From Chitinophaga sp. XS-30 (GTDB lineage Bacteria; Bacteroidota; Bacteroidia; Chitinophagales; Chitinophagaceae): 64,000 nt of DNA. Location: the NCBI RefSeq assembly GCF_008086345.1, contig NZ_CP043006.1, positions 742,032 through 806,031 on the forward strand, written 5' to 3'. The notes under the pieces are model-generated. The model saw only the letters and a program-made list of their open reading frames with translations, was not told where the DNA came from and made no database searches. The translations under genes and the position numbers were made by a program. The number at the start of each line of letters is the position of its first letter. Within the stretch, counting starts at the first letter, position 1. Positions 44,847-52,607 of this stretch are shown in pieces.

Positions 44847-44941
44847 ATTTGTCCATTACATCTAGGAAGGCGGTTGCAATTTCCAGGTCATGGTATAAGA
44901 TTTTGGTTACTGAACATTACTTCATTACTAATACTAAATGT

Positions 44942-45928
44942 CTAGTTTTCATCGGCGCATCCATCTCCGCTGATGATCACTTCGTCACCGTCAATAGTAT
45001 AAGTAGCATCTCTTACGGTACAAAGGATCAACAATACTTTCTCGAGCGATTCTGTTCCTTCAAACGTGGCGCGGATCCGGCAATTCTTCAGCTCGGGATT
45101 CGCGAATGATATTTTCACCTGGTAGCGGTCTCCCAGCTGCCGGGCGATCTCTTCAAAAGGCACTGAAATGAAATCCAACCCCTGCTTTACCCAGGCGACC
45201 TCTTCCATGGCTTTCACCGGGCGGGTTTCGGCCAGTTCATCGTTGTTATAAATGATCTGCTGGTCCGGCGTTAATATGCCCAGCAGTTTCCTGCTTTTTT
45301 CCTCCTCTATTTTCACCTTGCCGCGCGTAACGGTAACGGTCACAGACTCCTGTTCAGGATATGCCCGGATGTTAAATGCCGTACCAAGTACGGTAGTGAC
45401 CACCTTGCCGGAATGGATCACAAACGGCTGGTCTTTCTGCTGGTGAATGTCAAAATAGGCTTCGCCGGTCAGGGTCACCTCTCTTTTTCCGCCTTTGAAT
45501 TTCTCCGGATATATGAGGCTGCTGCCCTTCTGCAATACCACTGTACTGCTGTCAGGCAGCAGGATGAAACGCCTTCCTTCCGGGTTATCCGGACTTACCG
45601 CCAGCAAGGGTTTCGCCTGATCTGTATTTCCCGGTCTGCTCAGCCAGAGCAATGCGCCAATGCCCAGGATCGGCAGTATAACAGCCGCAGCGCGCCACCA
45701 GGTTTGCCTGGATGAACCGGTGCGGAACAATGCTTCCTTCCGGCGGCGGTAATCGGAAAAATCCGCCAGCAGCTCCTGCGCCAGCTCTTCTTCTTCTTTC
45801 CACTCCACATCTTCCGCTTCGGGATGCCGCCATGTTTCATACCAGCTTTCCAACGCCTTCAATTCCTCCGGGGTACAGGTGCCGGACTTATATTTCTCCA
45901 ATAATTCTTTTACATCGTACAAGCTCAT
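44942..45928 (-). CDS. FecR-family anti-sigma factor
   Basis: 328-residue inner-membrane regulator that holds an ECF sigma factor and receives the signal from the STN domain of SusC. The N-terminal cytoplasmic part has LLEKYKSGTCTPEELKALESWY; a membrane helix lies at about 85-103 (AAAVILPILGIGALLWL); the FecR domain follows (FILLPDSSTVVLQKGSSLIYP, VTLTGEAYFDI, FVIHSGKVVTTVLGTAFNIRAY), then a C-terminal STN-like segment (ISVPFEEIARQLGDRYQVKISF). It diverges from the sigma gene by about 150 bp and precedes SusC on the minus strand. Confidence 0.96.
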   Translation of the reverse strand: MSLYDVKELLEKYKSGTCTPEELKALESWYETWRHPEAEDVEWKEEEELAQELLADFSDYRRRKEALFRTGSSRQTWWRAAAVILPILGIGALLWLSRPGNTDQAKPLLAVSPDNPEGRRFILLPDSSTVVLQKGSSLIYPEKFKGGKREVTLTGEAYFDIHQQKDQPFVIHSGKVVTTVLGTAFNIRAYPEQESVTVTVTRGKVKIEEEKSRKLLGILTPDQQIIYNNDELAETRPVKAMEEVAWVKQGLDFISVPFEEIARQLGDRYQVKISFANPELKNCRIRATFEGTESLEKVLLILCTVRDATYTIDGDEVIISGDGCADEN

Positions 45929-46078
45929 AAGTGGTAATTGAAACGTCGGTATTATACTAGAGACAAACGATAAAAACTAAACCGTTACTCCCGCTAAAAA
46001 AATATATTTCTTTGTGAAATCCGCACTGGAAGCGCATTAAATTTCTTACATTTATCTTGCTCAAAATAACCAAGGTCT

Positions 46079-46669
46079 ATTCCACACTACACACACCATA
46101 CGGATGTTGAACTGCTCTTATTCTGGAAAAAGGGCGATCAGGCGGCATTTGACGTCCTGTACAAGCGTTATGCCGTAATGCTGTTGAAAAAGGCGTATGA
46201 AAAAACAGGCGAGAAGGAAACGGCGCGCGAATTTGTGCAGGAAGTTTTCCTTGAATTGCTGGAAAGAAAAGACCGGCTGGATATCCATACTTCCTTTAAA
46301 GCTTACATATTCACTGCGCTGCGCAATCGCGTGCTGAACTACCTGCATCGCCAGGCCATTCATCATCGTTATGAAGTTTTCCAGGAAACACGGCCGCCCG
46401 CAAACGGGAATGATGTGGAATCTTATCTGCAGCATAAGGAGCTTGAACACCGCATGGCGGATGCCATTCAGCAACTGCCGGAAAAATGCCGCCAGGTGTT
46501 TTTGCTGAGCCGCTCCGAAGAGCTGAGCAATAAAGAAATTGCAGAACGTTCAGGCATCTCCGTTAATACAGTTGAGCAGCATATGCGCAAAGCGTTGCGG
46601 CTGCTGCGGAACGGATTGCAGCGGACTACGGTTTTCCTGCCGCTGGTATTCGCCTCCATCTGCGCCTGA
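46079..46669 (+). CDS. ECF sigma factor of the SusCD locus, apparent ATT start
   Basis: ECF sigma factor of about 196 residues. Region 2 begins VELLLFWKKGDQAAFDVLYK, with EFVQEVFLELLERKD; region 4 has LPEKCRQVFLLSRSEELSNK and ISVNTVEQHMRKALRLLR. The first in-frame ATG is 46178, but coding clearly continues upstream for at least 25 codons to a stop at 46067-46069. In that stretch no ATG, GTG or TTG exists. ATT at 46079 gives MPHYTHHTDVELLLFW, a natural N-terminus for this family; CTG 46112 is another option. The ATG at 46104 is in a different frame. It is divergent from fecR and convergent with the GH9 gene. Confidence 0.85.
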   Translation: MPHYTHHTDVELLLFWKKGDQAAFDVLYKRYAVMLLKKAYEKTGEKETAREFVQEVFLELLERKDRLDIHTSFKAYIFTALRNRVLNYLHRQAIHHRYEVFQETRPPANGNDVESYLQHKELEHRMADAIQQLPEKCRQVFLLSRSEELSNKEIAERSGISVNTVEQHMRKALRLLRNGLQRTTVFLPLVFASICA

Positions 46670-46677
46670 GCGCGCAT

Positions 46678-48453
46678 CTATTTTCTTCCTTCATTTTCCT
46701 TCAGGGCCAGCAGGTATACCAGCGAAGCGGTGCCATCCATCGTAGGCTCATTGGTGCTGTAATCCCCGTAATCATCGTGATATACCACAAGGTTGCTCTG
46801 GAATGCGGCATATTCATCCGGGTCCGCAAGCCGGATACCGATCAGGCTGTTGTAGATCGTGCCATAAACCGGACCGTCTACCAGTCCTCCGTCTATCGGG
46901 TAATTTTTCAGGTGGGTGAATGCGGAATGTGGGTCCACCGGCGTATCGCCGTATGCAGGCAGACCATAGACCATGCCGGTGCCCCAGGGGTTGCAGCCAA
47001 ACAGCCAGTCCACATTCGCCTGAGCCAGCGCGGCGTAGCTATCATCCCCGCTCAGCTGCTGATACCAGTAACATTGAATGGCAAAGGCAGTAGTGAGGTT
47101 GTTGCTGCACCAGATGAAAGGCACCCCGCGGTAAAAAGCATTCTGCCGGGCTTTCTGCCATACTTTGTCTATTCCCGTCCTGTAATATCCGGTCAGCTCC
47201 CGCTGCTGTTTTCCCTTTACCTGTTTCGCCAGTTCATAATGACCGATGTTGATGAAAGGATACCATTGGTAATGGTTAGCCGTGTCGGCCCCCAGCCATG
47301 GGGTGATCTCCTCCTTTGCGGCGTACTTTCGCCCGTCTTCCAGGAAACTGCGTTTTCCCGTAGCGCTATGCAATTGGGCCGCGGCCAGTTCCATATCATC
47401 CGTCCAGTTATCTTCCGCATAAATATATGGCGATAGCACCGATGCGGTCTGTTGTACCCCGGGTTGCTTAACACCCATGCGGTATGCTGAACCCGCCCGT
47501 TCCAGCAATGTTGCGGCATAGTCCGCGTCCCGCTCCCGCAGCAGGGAATATCCAAGTGCAAATGTGCTGGCAAACTTACCGGCGGTAGACGCCACCCCGT
47601 CGGAGCGGTTCATTTTATTATACTTTACGCCCTGTACCTGCGGTTCCCCGGAGCAGAAATATACCGGCCGCTCAAATCCGCGACCGTAGAAGGAATCCAA
47701 TGCCGGGATGCGCATTCCGCGGTGGTCCCGGTCATCTGCGATCTGGTTGAAAAGCCAGTCTTCCCGCGGATGCATTTTCAGCAGCCAGTCCAGCCCCCAG
47801 CGGGCTTCGTCGAGTACATCCGCCACATTATTCCTGCCCTGCAGTCCATTTTCGTCATGACGATCACTGAACACCGCCGGAAAATCCCGGTATGCGGCAA
47901 GCAGGTGATAGGCGGTGTTGGCCGAAGTGGTGGAATACTGGAGGTAATCGCTGGCATCATGCCAGCCACCCACAACATCTATATAGGTGCTGTCCGGCAT
48001 AGGCCCGTAAAGGGTGTAACCATCGCGGGTATGGCAGGAATCTTCAAGAAAAGGGTTGAAACCGCAACGTTGCTGGCGGAGGTAGCGCAGGCAAAAATCC
48101 GCCGTGCCATTATATACGTCCTGTCCGATCCGGAAAACGGGGGACTGCGCATTCCCCGATCGCAGGTAGTAGGTGCCGGGAGTGCTGTAAGCGGAAAAAT
48201 CGAGCCGGTATGATTGCTGAAAAGGGCCGTAGCTGCCGAAAGGCTGTCCGGCAGAGGCCGTGTACACCGTTTTGCCGGTGGCGGAATCTATTAGCTGAAA
48301 AGAGGAGATGGAATTGTTCTCCAAACTTCCCCATACCGCCACTTTAACACCGGCCGGGAGATAGCCGAGCTGGTTGATGCGGATAAAAGCGTTCTGATCG
48401 CGTTGCGCAGATAATAATAACACGGGCAGTAGCAGCAGTAGTAATCGTTTCAT
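46678..48453 (-). CDS. Glycoside hydrolase family 9 enzyme
   Basis: 591-residue secreted hydrolase. A signal peptide (MKRLLLLLLPVLLLSAQ) leads to an N-terminal Ig-like CelD_N domain (about 22-108, INQLGYLPAGVKVAVW) and an (alpha/alpha)6 GH9 domain. Catalytic Asp residues lie in GGWHDASDYLQY and the acid Glu in YSTNEPTMDGTASLVYLL. GH9 members are mostly endoglucanases, but the family also includes exo-beta-glucosaminidases. The closeness of nagA makes the latter, or action on a chitin-derived oligosaccharide, worth considering. It ends 8 bp from the convergent sigma gene. Confidence 0.92.
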   Translation of the reverse strand: MKRLLLLLLPVLLLSAQRDQNAFIRINQLGYLPAGVKVAVWGSLENNSISSFQLIDSATGKTVYTASAGQPFGSYGPFQQSYRLDFSAYSTPGTYYLRSGNAQSPVFRIGQDVYNGTADFCLRYLRQQRCGFNPFLEDSCHTRDGYTLYGPMPDSTYIDVVGGWHDASDYLQYSTTSANTAYHLLAAYRDFPAVFSDRHDENGLQGRNNVADVLDEARWGLDWLLKMHPREDWLFNQIADDRDHRGMRIPALDSFYGRGFERPVYFCSGEPQVQGVKYNKMNRSDGVASTAGKFASTFALGYSLLRERDADYAATLLERAGSAYRMGVKQPGVQQTASVLSPYIYAEDNWTDDMELAAAQLHSATGKRSFLEDGRKYAAKEEITPWLGADTANHYQWYPFINIGHYELAKQVKGKQQRELTGYYRTGIDKVWQKARQNAFYRGVPFIWCSNNLTTAFAIQCYWYQQLSGDDSYAALAQANVDWLFGCNPWGTGMVYGLPAYGDTPVDPHSAFTHLKNYPIDGGLVDGPVYGTIYNSLIGIRLADPDEYAAFQSNLVVYHDDYGDYSTNEPTMDGTASLVYLLALKENEGRK

Positions 48454-48567
48454 TCAGCCAATTTACTAAATTAGACAACCTGGCCGCTTAAAGCCGTTAC
48501 GTGGTATGATGCCGGAATTTGCGGCTGCCGGCGTCGAGACCAGTCCCGATGCCGCACCAGCGCCTCC

Positions 48568-49311
48568 TTACGCCGTTTGCTGCAGGAACTTCGATCTGGA
48601 AAGGTAGTTCGTATCGGGACTGTACATAAACAGGCAGCTGCCATTCTGAATAGTGCGGATGATCTTTCTGGAGAGGTTTACCGGAAGGGCGGGGCAGCCC
48701 AGGCTCCGGCCGATGTATCCCTGCTTGCGGCCAAGCATATCGTTTACATAGGCTGCAGCATGCATGACAATGGCTCTTTCCATAGCTTTATCATTGATGC
48801 CGCGTTCCAGGCCTTCCAGGCGGAGGGAATAACCGTGCTTTCCTTTGTAAGTGGTCCCGGTAGCGTAGAAGCCAAGGCTGCTTTTATAACTTTCCGGAGC
48901 GTTGGAAAAGCTGGTCGCCATTTGTTTGCCGGAGTTACGCCCATGCGAAACAAGCGTATTGAATATTAACTGACCGGTAGAGATATCGATCACAAACAGC
49001 CGTTTCTTCGTGGAAGGCAGACTGAAATCCACGATGGAAATAATATCATCATTGCGCAGCTTGCCTTCCTTCAGCAACTGTTCATGCCCTTTCAAAGCCA
49101 GGAAATAAGCATCCCTGGATAACCCCAGCGAGTCCAGCGACAATTGTTCGTACAGCATTTCAGCGGCCGAAACAACAGCCACGGGAGGAGCGGTGACCAC
49201 GCCGGTAGTTTTTTTACCGATGGAAGAAACTTTCAGGCTGAACAGAGAGGTAAGTGCTATAAACGGCAGTATGTATGCTTTTTTTGTAAGACGTACTTTC
49301 ATCCTCAACAT
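48568..49311 (-). CDS. Murein L,D-transpeptidase catalytic-domain-like protein
   Basis: 247-residue exported protein. An N-terminal signal or anchor helix (KKAYILPFIALTSLFSL) precedes a domain of the YkuD-related L,D-transpeptidase type. The probable catalytic segment is GYIGRSLGCPALP with the Cys, and upstream VMHAAAYVND holds the His. Such proteins crosslink or edit peptidoglycan in the periplasm. ATG 49311 and 49302 are both possible; TTG 49317 is less likely. It stands alone, with about 110 bp to the GH9 gene upstream end. Confidence 0.85.
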   Translation of the reverse strand: MLRMKVRLTKKAYILPFIALTSLFSLKVSSIGKKTTGVVTAPPVAVVSAAEMLYEQLSLDSLGLSRDAYFLALKGHEQLLKEGKLRNDDIISIVDFSLPSTKKRLFVIDISTGQLIFNTLVSHGRNSGKQMATSFSNAPESYKSSLGFYATGTTYKGKHGYSLRLEGLERGINDKAMERAIVMHAAAYVNDMLGRKQGYIGRSLGCPALPVNLSRKIIRTIQNGSCLFMYSPDTNYLSRSKFLQQTA

Positions 49312-49645
49312 TTTCAATGTCCTATAAAACGGTTTTTCTGATATGATATTGTGAGGCTTAAAGGTACGAAATATTATCTTTTTAATTTATAAAGAATCTG
49401 TTAAAGGATAGTGTTTTATGTCATGAGATTATCAGTTTTAACAGCAATTCGAAACAACTGTACTGCCGTTTCGGGGCTTCGCGCATCGGGCAGTATGTTT
49501 TCACCGCAGTCTCGCCGGCAGAAAAGCCACCGGATGGCCAACATCAAGATTGTTCAGAAAAAAATTGCTCGCACTGTCCAAATTCTCCGTTCCCGATCAT
49601 TATTGCGGTATAATCACTATTCACTGACAATTTAAAAGAACAACA
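49312..49645. other. Intergenic region upstream of the CMD gene
   Basis: 334 bp. The first 100 bp are AT-rich and should hold the promoter of the minus-strand L,D-transpeptidase-like gene. A 74-codon frame (49411-49635) without ATG start or recognisable motif was not accepted. Nothing else is seen. Confidence 0.4.
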
Positions 49646-50095
49646 ATGAAACAGAGAATTAACGTTCATGAGATTGGACAAGCGGCAATGAGATCTCTTT
49701 ATCCAATTGGTACACACCTTAAAAAATCTCCGGTGGGGCAGCCGCTTCTTGACTTGATCTACATGCGGGTATCACAAATAAACGGGTGCGCCTTTTGCCT
49801 CGATATGCACTCAAAAGATTTACGGGCAACAGGAGAATCCGAGCAGCGTATTTACGCGTTGAACGCATGGAGAGACACGCCCTTCTTTTCCGGAAAAGAA
49901 AGAGCAGCGTTAGCCTGGGCGGAAGCCGTTACCAATTGTCATGTTCCCGATGAGGTATATAAAGAAGCGCTAAACCATTTTTCCGGGGAAGAATTGGTAG
50001 ATTTGACCCTGGGAGTTACGGCTATCAATACCTACAACCGCATCAACCATGCCTTTCAACCCTTAGTCGGCACCTATCAGGTGGGCGCATGGTAA
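49646..50095 (+). CDS. Carboxymuconolactone decarboxylase (AhpD-like) family protein
   Basis: 149-residue cytoplasmic all-helical protein with the AhpD-type redox motif CAFCLDMHSKDLRATG: a Cys-x-x-Cys pair and a His three residues further on. These proteins reduce peroxides or protein disulfides. It is the first gene of a plus-strand set with a DGPF protein and an ECF sigma factor (48 bp to the next gene), a set that is more AT-rich than its surroundings. Confidence 0.92.
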   Translation: MKQRINVHEIGQAAMRSLYPIGTHLKKSPVGQPLLDLIYMRVSQINGCAFCLDMHSKDLRATGESEQRIYALNAWRDTPFFSGKERAALAWAEAVTNCHVPDEVYKEALNHFSGEELVDLTLGVTAINTYNRINHAFQPLVGTYQVGAW

Positions 50096-50143
50096 TCAAA
50101 AAAAGTAATATAAATTCAATCCCAAATTAAAAATCAGGATACG

Positions 50144-50482
50144 ATGAAAGAATTCGCATTATTGTTCCGTCAACCGGATTACGATTATAGCAAGACGCCC
50201 AAAGAAGAGATGCAGGCGCTGCAAAAAAAATGGCAGGACTGGGTTGGAGGCATCGCTGCCCAGGGTAAATTCTCAAGCAATGGCGTACGACTTGCAACGG
50301 AAGGAAAAGTGCTCAAAGCAGGCGGTGTTATTACTGACGGACCCTTTGTTGAAATCCGCGAAATGCTGGGCAGTTTCATCATTGTGAAAGCCGGGAGCCT
50401 GGAAGAGGCTACAACGCTGGCACACGGCTGCCCTGCATTAGATGCCGGCGGCAGCGTTGAAATAAGGCCTGTTTTTTCATAA
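50144..50482 (+). CDS. YciI/DGPF family protein
   Basis: 112-residue cytoplasmic ferredoxin-fold protein of the YCII-related/DGPF family, with the signature ITDGPFVEIREMLGSFIIV. No enzyme activity is certain for the family. DGPF proteins are known genomic partners of ECF42 sigma factors, and the next gene is one, so this is probably the target or partner of that sigma factor. Confidence 0.93.
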   Translation: MKEFALLFRQPDYDYSKTPKEEMQALQKKWQDWVGGIAAQGKFSSNGVRLATEGKVLKAGGVITDGPFVEIREMLGSFIIVKAGSLEEATTLAHGCPALDAGGSVEIRPVFS

Positions 50483-50508
50483 CGATATATTTTTGACACC
50501 CATTATTA

Positions 50509-50538
50509 CAAGACCCGCATGCAAGAACGCGGGTCTTG
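50509..50538 (+). promoter_or_regulatory. Perfect inverted repeat just before the ECF42 sigma gene
   Basis: 10-bp arms CAAGACCCGC / GCGGGTCTTG with a 10-nt loop, ending 9 nt before the ATG at 50548. No T-run follows. In mRNA it would form a stem that can hide the ribosome-binding region of the sigma gene; as DNA it could be an operator. Confidence 0.65.
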
Positions 50539-50547
50539 ACCTCTATC

Positions 50548-51780
50548 ATGCAAGAAAGCGAACTCATACAAACGTTATTCCGCCAGGAATTCTCAAAAAT
50601 GGTTGCTGTTATCAGCAGGCAGTACGGTTTGACATATATTGAAATTGCCGAAGATATTGTGAGCGACACTTTCCTACAGGCAACTGAATCGTGGGGAATA
50701 AAAGGAATTCCACCAAACCCGGCAGCCTGGCTTTATACGGTTGCAAAACAAAAAACGCTCTATTATTTCAGACGAAATAAAATCCTGCATACGAAAATAA
50801 TGCCCGAACTGCGATCCAATAAGGAAACGAGCGAAGAAATCAATGATGTCAGTTTTTCCTCCGAAAACATCAAGGACAGCCAGCTGCAAATGATGTTCGC
50901 GGTCTGCGATCCTGTAGTTGCAAGCGAAGCCCAAATAGGCCTGGCATTAAGGATCCTTTGCGGATTCAGTATTGACGAAATTGCCGAAGCGTTTTTGTCC
51001 AATAAGGAAACCATCAACAAAAGATTGTTCCGGGCGAAAGAAAAGATCAGGGAAGAAAAAATAAAAATGGAAATGCCCGATGAAAAAAAGGTCCGCAACC
51101 GGCTGGATAATGTGCTCCATATTATCTACCTGCTTTTCAACGAAGGATATTATTCCAAAACTCAAAATCAGATACTGCGGAAAGACTTGTGTTTAGAAGC
51201 CATGCGCCTGGCAATCATGCTTTCGGAACACGAAGCTACCAATCAGCCGAAAACAAATGCCCTGATCGCCCTGATGTGTTTTCATTCGTCACGGTTCGCA
51301 TCCAGACAGATAAATGAAAATGATCTTGTGCTTTACGAAAACCAAAACGAAGAGCTTTGGGACAAGGACCTGATCAAACAGGGCTTGCACTTTCTCAACC
51401 TGGCTGCACAGGGGAATGAAATTACTTCCTACCATCTGGAAGCAAGAATTGCTCACCGGCATTGCGTAAAAGAAGATACACAGGAAAAATGGGAAGACAT
51501 TTTGCAGCTATACAACCAGTTGCTAATGATAAATTACTCTCCAAATGTTGCATTGAACAGGACCTTTGCCCTGTATAAGGCCTACGGAAAAGAAACGGCA
51601 CTATCTGAAGCGTTAAAGTTAAAACTGGAAAGCAATCACTTCTACTTTTTGCTGTTAGGGGAACTTTACGAAGGGGGAGATAATAAGAAAGCAATACAAA
51701 ATTTCGAAACGGCATTATCATTAGCAAAAACGCAAAATGAAAAGCAAGGCATCCAGGAGAGGATCAACCGCCTCACCTGA
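50548..51780 (+). CDS. ECF42-type sigma factor with C-terminal TPR-like extension
   Basis: 410-residue sigma factor, much longer than normal ECF proteins. Region 2 covers about 10-75 (IAEDIVSDTFLQATESWGIKGIPPNPAAWLYTVAKQKTL as successive motifs), region 4 about 115-170 (ILCGFSIDEIAEAFLSNKETI). Residues about 185-410 are a helical domain with NVLHIIYLLFNEGYYS, ALIALMCFHSSRFASR and YSPNVALNRTFALYKAYG, the C-terminal extension shared by the YlaC/ECF42 family. No anti-sigma gene is present, as is normal: activity is thought to depend on this extension. ATG 50548 is preferred to TTG 50536, which would fall in the hairpin. Confidence 0.92.
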   Translation: MQESELIQTLFRQEFSKMVAVISRQYGLTYIEIAEDIVSDTFLQATESWGIKGIPPNPAAWLYTVAKQKTLYYFRRNKILHTKIMPELRSNKETSEEINDVSFSSENIKDSQLQMMFAVCDPVVASEAQIGLALRILCGFSIDEIAEAFLSNKETINKRLFRAKEKIREEKIKMEMPDEKKVRNRLDNVLHIIYLLFNEGYYSKTQNQILRKDLCLEAMRLAIMLSEHEATNQPKTNALIALMCFHSSRFASRQINENDLVLYENQNEELWDKDLIKQGLHFLNLAAQGNEITSYHLEARIAHRHCVKEDTQEKWEDILQLYNQLLMINYSPNVALNRTFALYKAYGKETALSEALKLKLESNHFYFLLLGELYEGGDNKKAIQNFETALSLAKTQNEKQGIQERINRLT

Positions 51781-51996
51781 ATTTCCAACGGCCATCAAAC
51801 TTTTATAACGCGCCCGGATTGCCTGATATCTAAATGTACCACGGTGAATAAATGACAACTGGAATTGATCATGAAAATCACTACAGCAGTGCAACACAGC
51901 GCTCATCTCCACTTTCATCCCACGCAGCAAGCTGAAAACACTTTTATAATACAGAATTTAGTTTCATCTTTGCATGGCAAAATAAAAACAACAAAC

Positions 51997-52086
51997 ATGC
52001 AACGCACAATGCGACATATTAAACCGGCAGCATACTTCAATCCTTCAGCGGATTGCAGGCATCGCGGTGCATGTTATATAAGGTAA
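51997..52086 (+). CDS. Short leader-like ORF (29 aa) before a strong terminator
   Basis: ATG to TAA, 29 codons, rich in basic and aromatic residues (starts MQRTMRHIKPAAYF and ends RHRGACYIR). TCATCTTTG, one base off the Bacteroidota -7 consensus, lies about 25 nt upstream, and a perfect 11-bp terminator hairpin starts 25 nt after the stop. The arrangement is that of an attenuator leader, but no gene that it would control follows on the plus strand. It could be a free small RNA or small protein instead. Confidence 0.4.
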   Translation: MQRTMRHIKPAAYFNPSADCRHRGACYIR

Positions 52087-52111
52087 AAGAAAGAACCTTT
52101 CAATATAACTG

Positions 52112-52141
52112 AAGCCCCGCAAGCCATTGCGGGGCTTTTAA
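52112..52141 (+). terminator. Strong intrinsic terminator after the leader ORF
   Basis: Perfect 11-bp stem AAGCCCCGCAA / TTGCGGGGCTT, 4-nt loop, followed by TTAATTTT. Confidence 0.85.
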
Positions 52142-52262
52142 TTTTAGATGTGTTTAACTGTCTGACGATAAAAAACAACTTGACCGATATTGATCTGCAT
52201 ATGGATCGAACGGAACGACCTTTCCTTGTCTGTACATAATTGGAATGATGTAACAGCTCAGG

Positions 52263-52293
52263 AGCCCGGTCGTTATGCGGCCGGGTTTTTTAT
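52263..52293 (+). terminator. Intrinsic terminator just before the tRNA-like sequence
   Basis: 7-bp stem AGCCCGG / CCGGGTT (52263-52269 with 52281-52287) with one G-U pair, and a run of T. No gene upstream of it is recognised in the preceding 120 bp. Confidence 0.7.
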
Positions 52294-52365
52294 TGGCTCA
52301 TGGCGCAATGGCAGCGCAGCTATCTGATACGTAGCAGGTTGCAGGTTCGATCCCTGCTGAGCCTA
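52294..52365 (+). tRNA. tRNA-like sequence, anticodon GAT (Ile), probably degenerate
   Basis: It folds by eye into a cloverleaf: acceptor GGCTCA / TGAGCC (6 bp, the seventh pair being T-T), TG at 8-9, D arm GCGC-AATGGCA-GCGC, anticodon arm GCTAT-CTGATAC-GTAGC with T33 and anticodon GAT, variable AGGTT, T arm GCAGG-TTCGATC-CCTGC. No CCA is encoded. The missing first acceptor pair and the lack of G1 are unusual, and normal Ile(GAT) tRNAs of this phylum lie in rRNA operons. It is therefore a decayed or foreign (phage-type) tRNA rather than the housekeeping one. Confidence 0.55.
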
Positions 52366-52370
52366 CAAGC

Positions 52371-52396
52371 TGGTGCTTTTAGTTTAATGGCAGAAC
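52371..52396 (+). pseudogene. 5' fragment of a second tRNA-like sequence
   Basis: GGTGCTT followed by TTAGTTTAATGGCAGAAC reads as an acceptor 5' strand plus a normal D arm, 6 nt after the first tRNA-like sequence. The anticodon arm and 3' half are absent; the sequence runs straight into SPFH coding similarity. Confidence 0.3.
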
Positions 52397-52555
52397 GTCC
52401 GGTCCGCAAAGATGATGGAAGATAATCCCATGCTCTTCAGACTGAAAGAGATGGAATACGTAGAGAAGATCGCGGAAAAGATCGGCAGCATCAGTGTAGG
52501 TGGAAACGGTGTGCTGACGGATCAGCTGAAACAGCTATTTGTTCCCCGGAAATAA
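52388..52555 (+). pseudogene. C-terminal remnant of an SPFH/band-7 (slipin-like) protein
   Basis: The frame opens at TGG 52388 right after a stop and runs to TAA 52555. Its product (NVRSAKMMEDNPMLF, RLKEMEYVEKIAEKIGSISV, VLTDQLKQLFVPRK) matches the C-terminal end of SPFH/band-7 family proteins. The SPFH domain itself is missing. An internal ATG at 52412 would give 47 residues, but a fragment left after deletion or recombination is more likely. Its likely terminator is still there at 52557-52588. Confidence 0.55.
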
Positions 52556-52556
52556 A

Positions 52557-52588
52557 AAGGAGTTGGCTGATCGCTCAGTCAACTCCTT
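52557..52588. terminator. Bidirectional intrinsic terminator
   Basis: 14-bp stem AAGGAGTTGGCTGA / TCAGTCAACTCCTT with one G-U pair and a 4-nt loop, between the SPFH remnant (plus) and the metallopeptidase gene (minus). Confidence 0.85.
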
Positions 52589-52607
52589 CTGCTTTATGGC
52601 AAATCTC

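Larger units (their letters stand above)
51781..52607. other. Scar-like 0.8-kb region with leader ORF, terminators, tRNA-like and SPFH remnants
   Basis: No full gene lies here. In order it holds a short leader-type ORF (51997-52086), a strong terminator, about 120 bp of featureless sequence, a second terminator, a tRNA-like sequence, a second partial tRNA-like 5' end, and the C-terminal piece of an SPFH/band-7 gene. The parts are described separately. Confidence 0.6.

Noticed and set aside
44771..45109. 112-codon plus-strand frame over the fecR 3' end
   Set aside because: Mostly antisense to fecR; only the first part, which reads into a hairpin, is of interest.
49411..49635. 74-codon frame before the CMD gene
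   Set aside because: Non-ATG start, no recognised motif, basic low-complexity composition.
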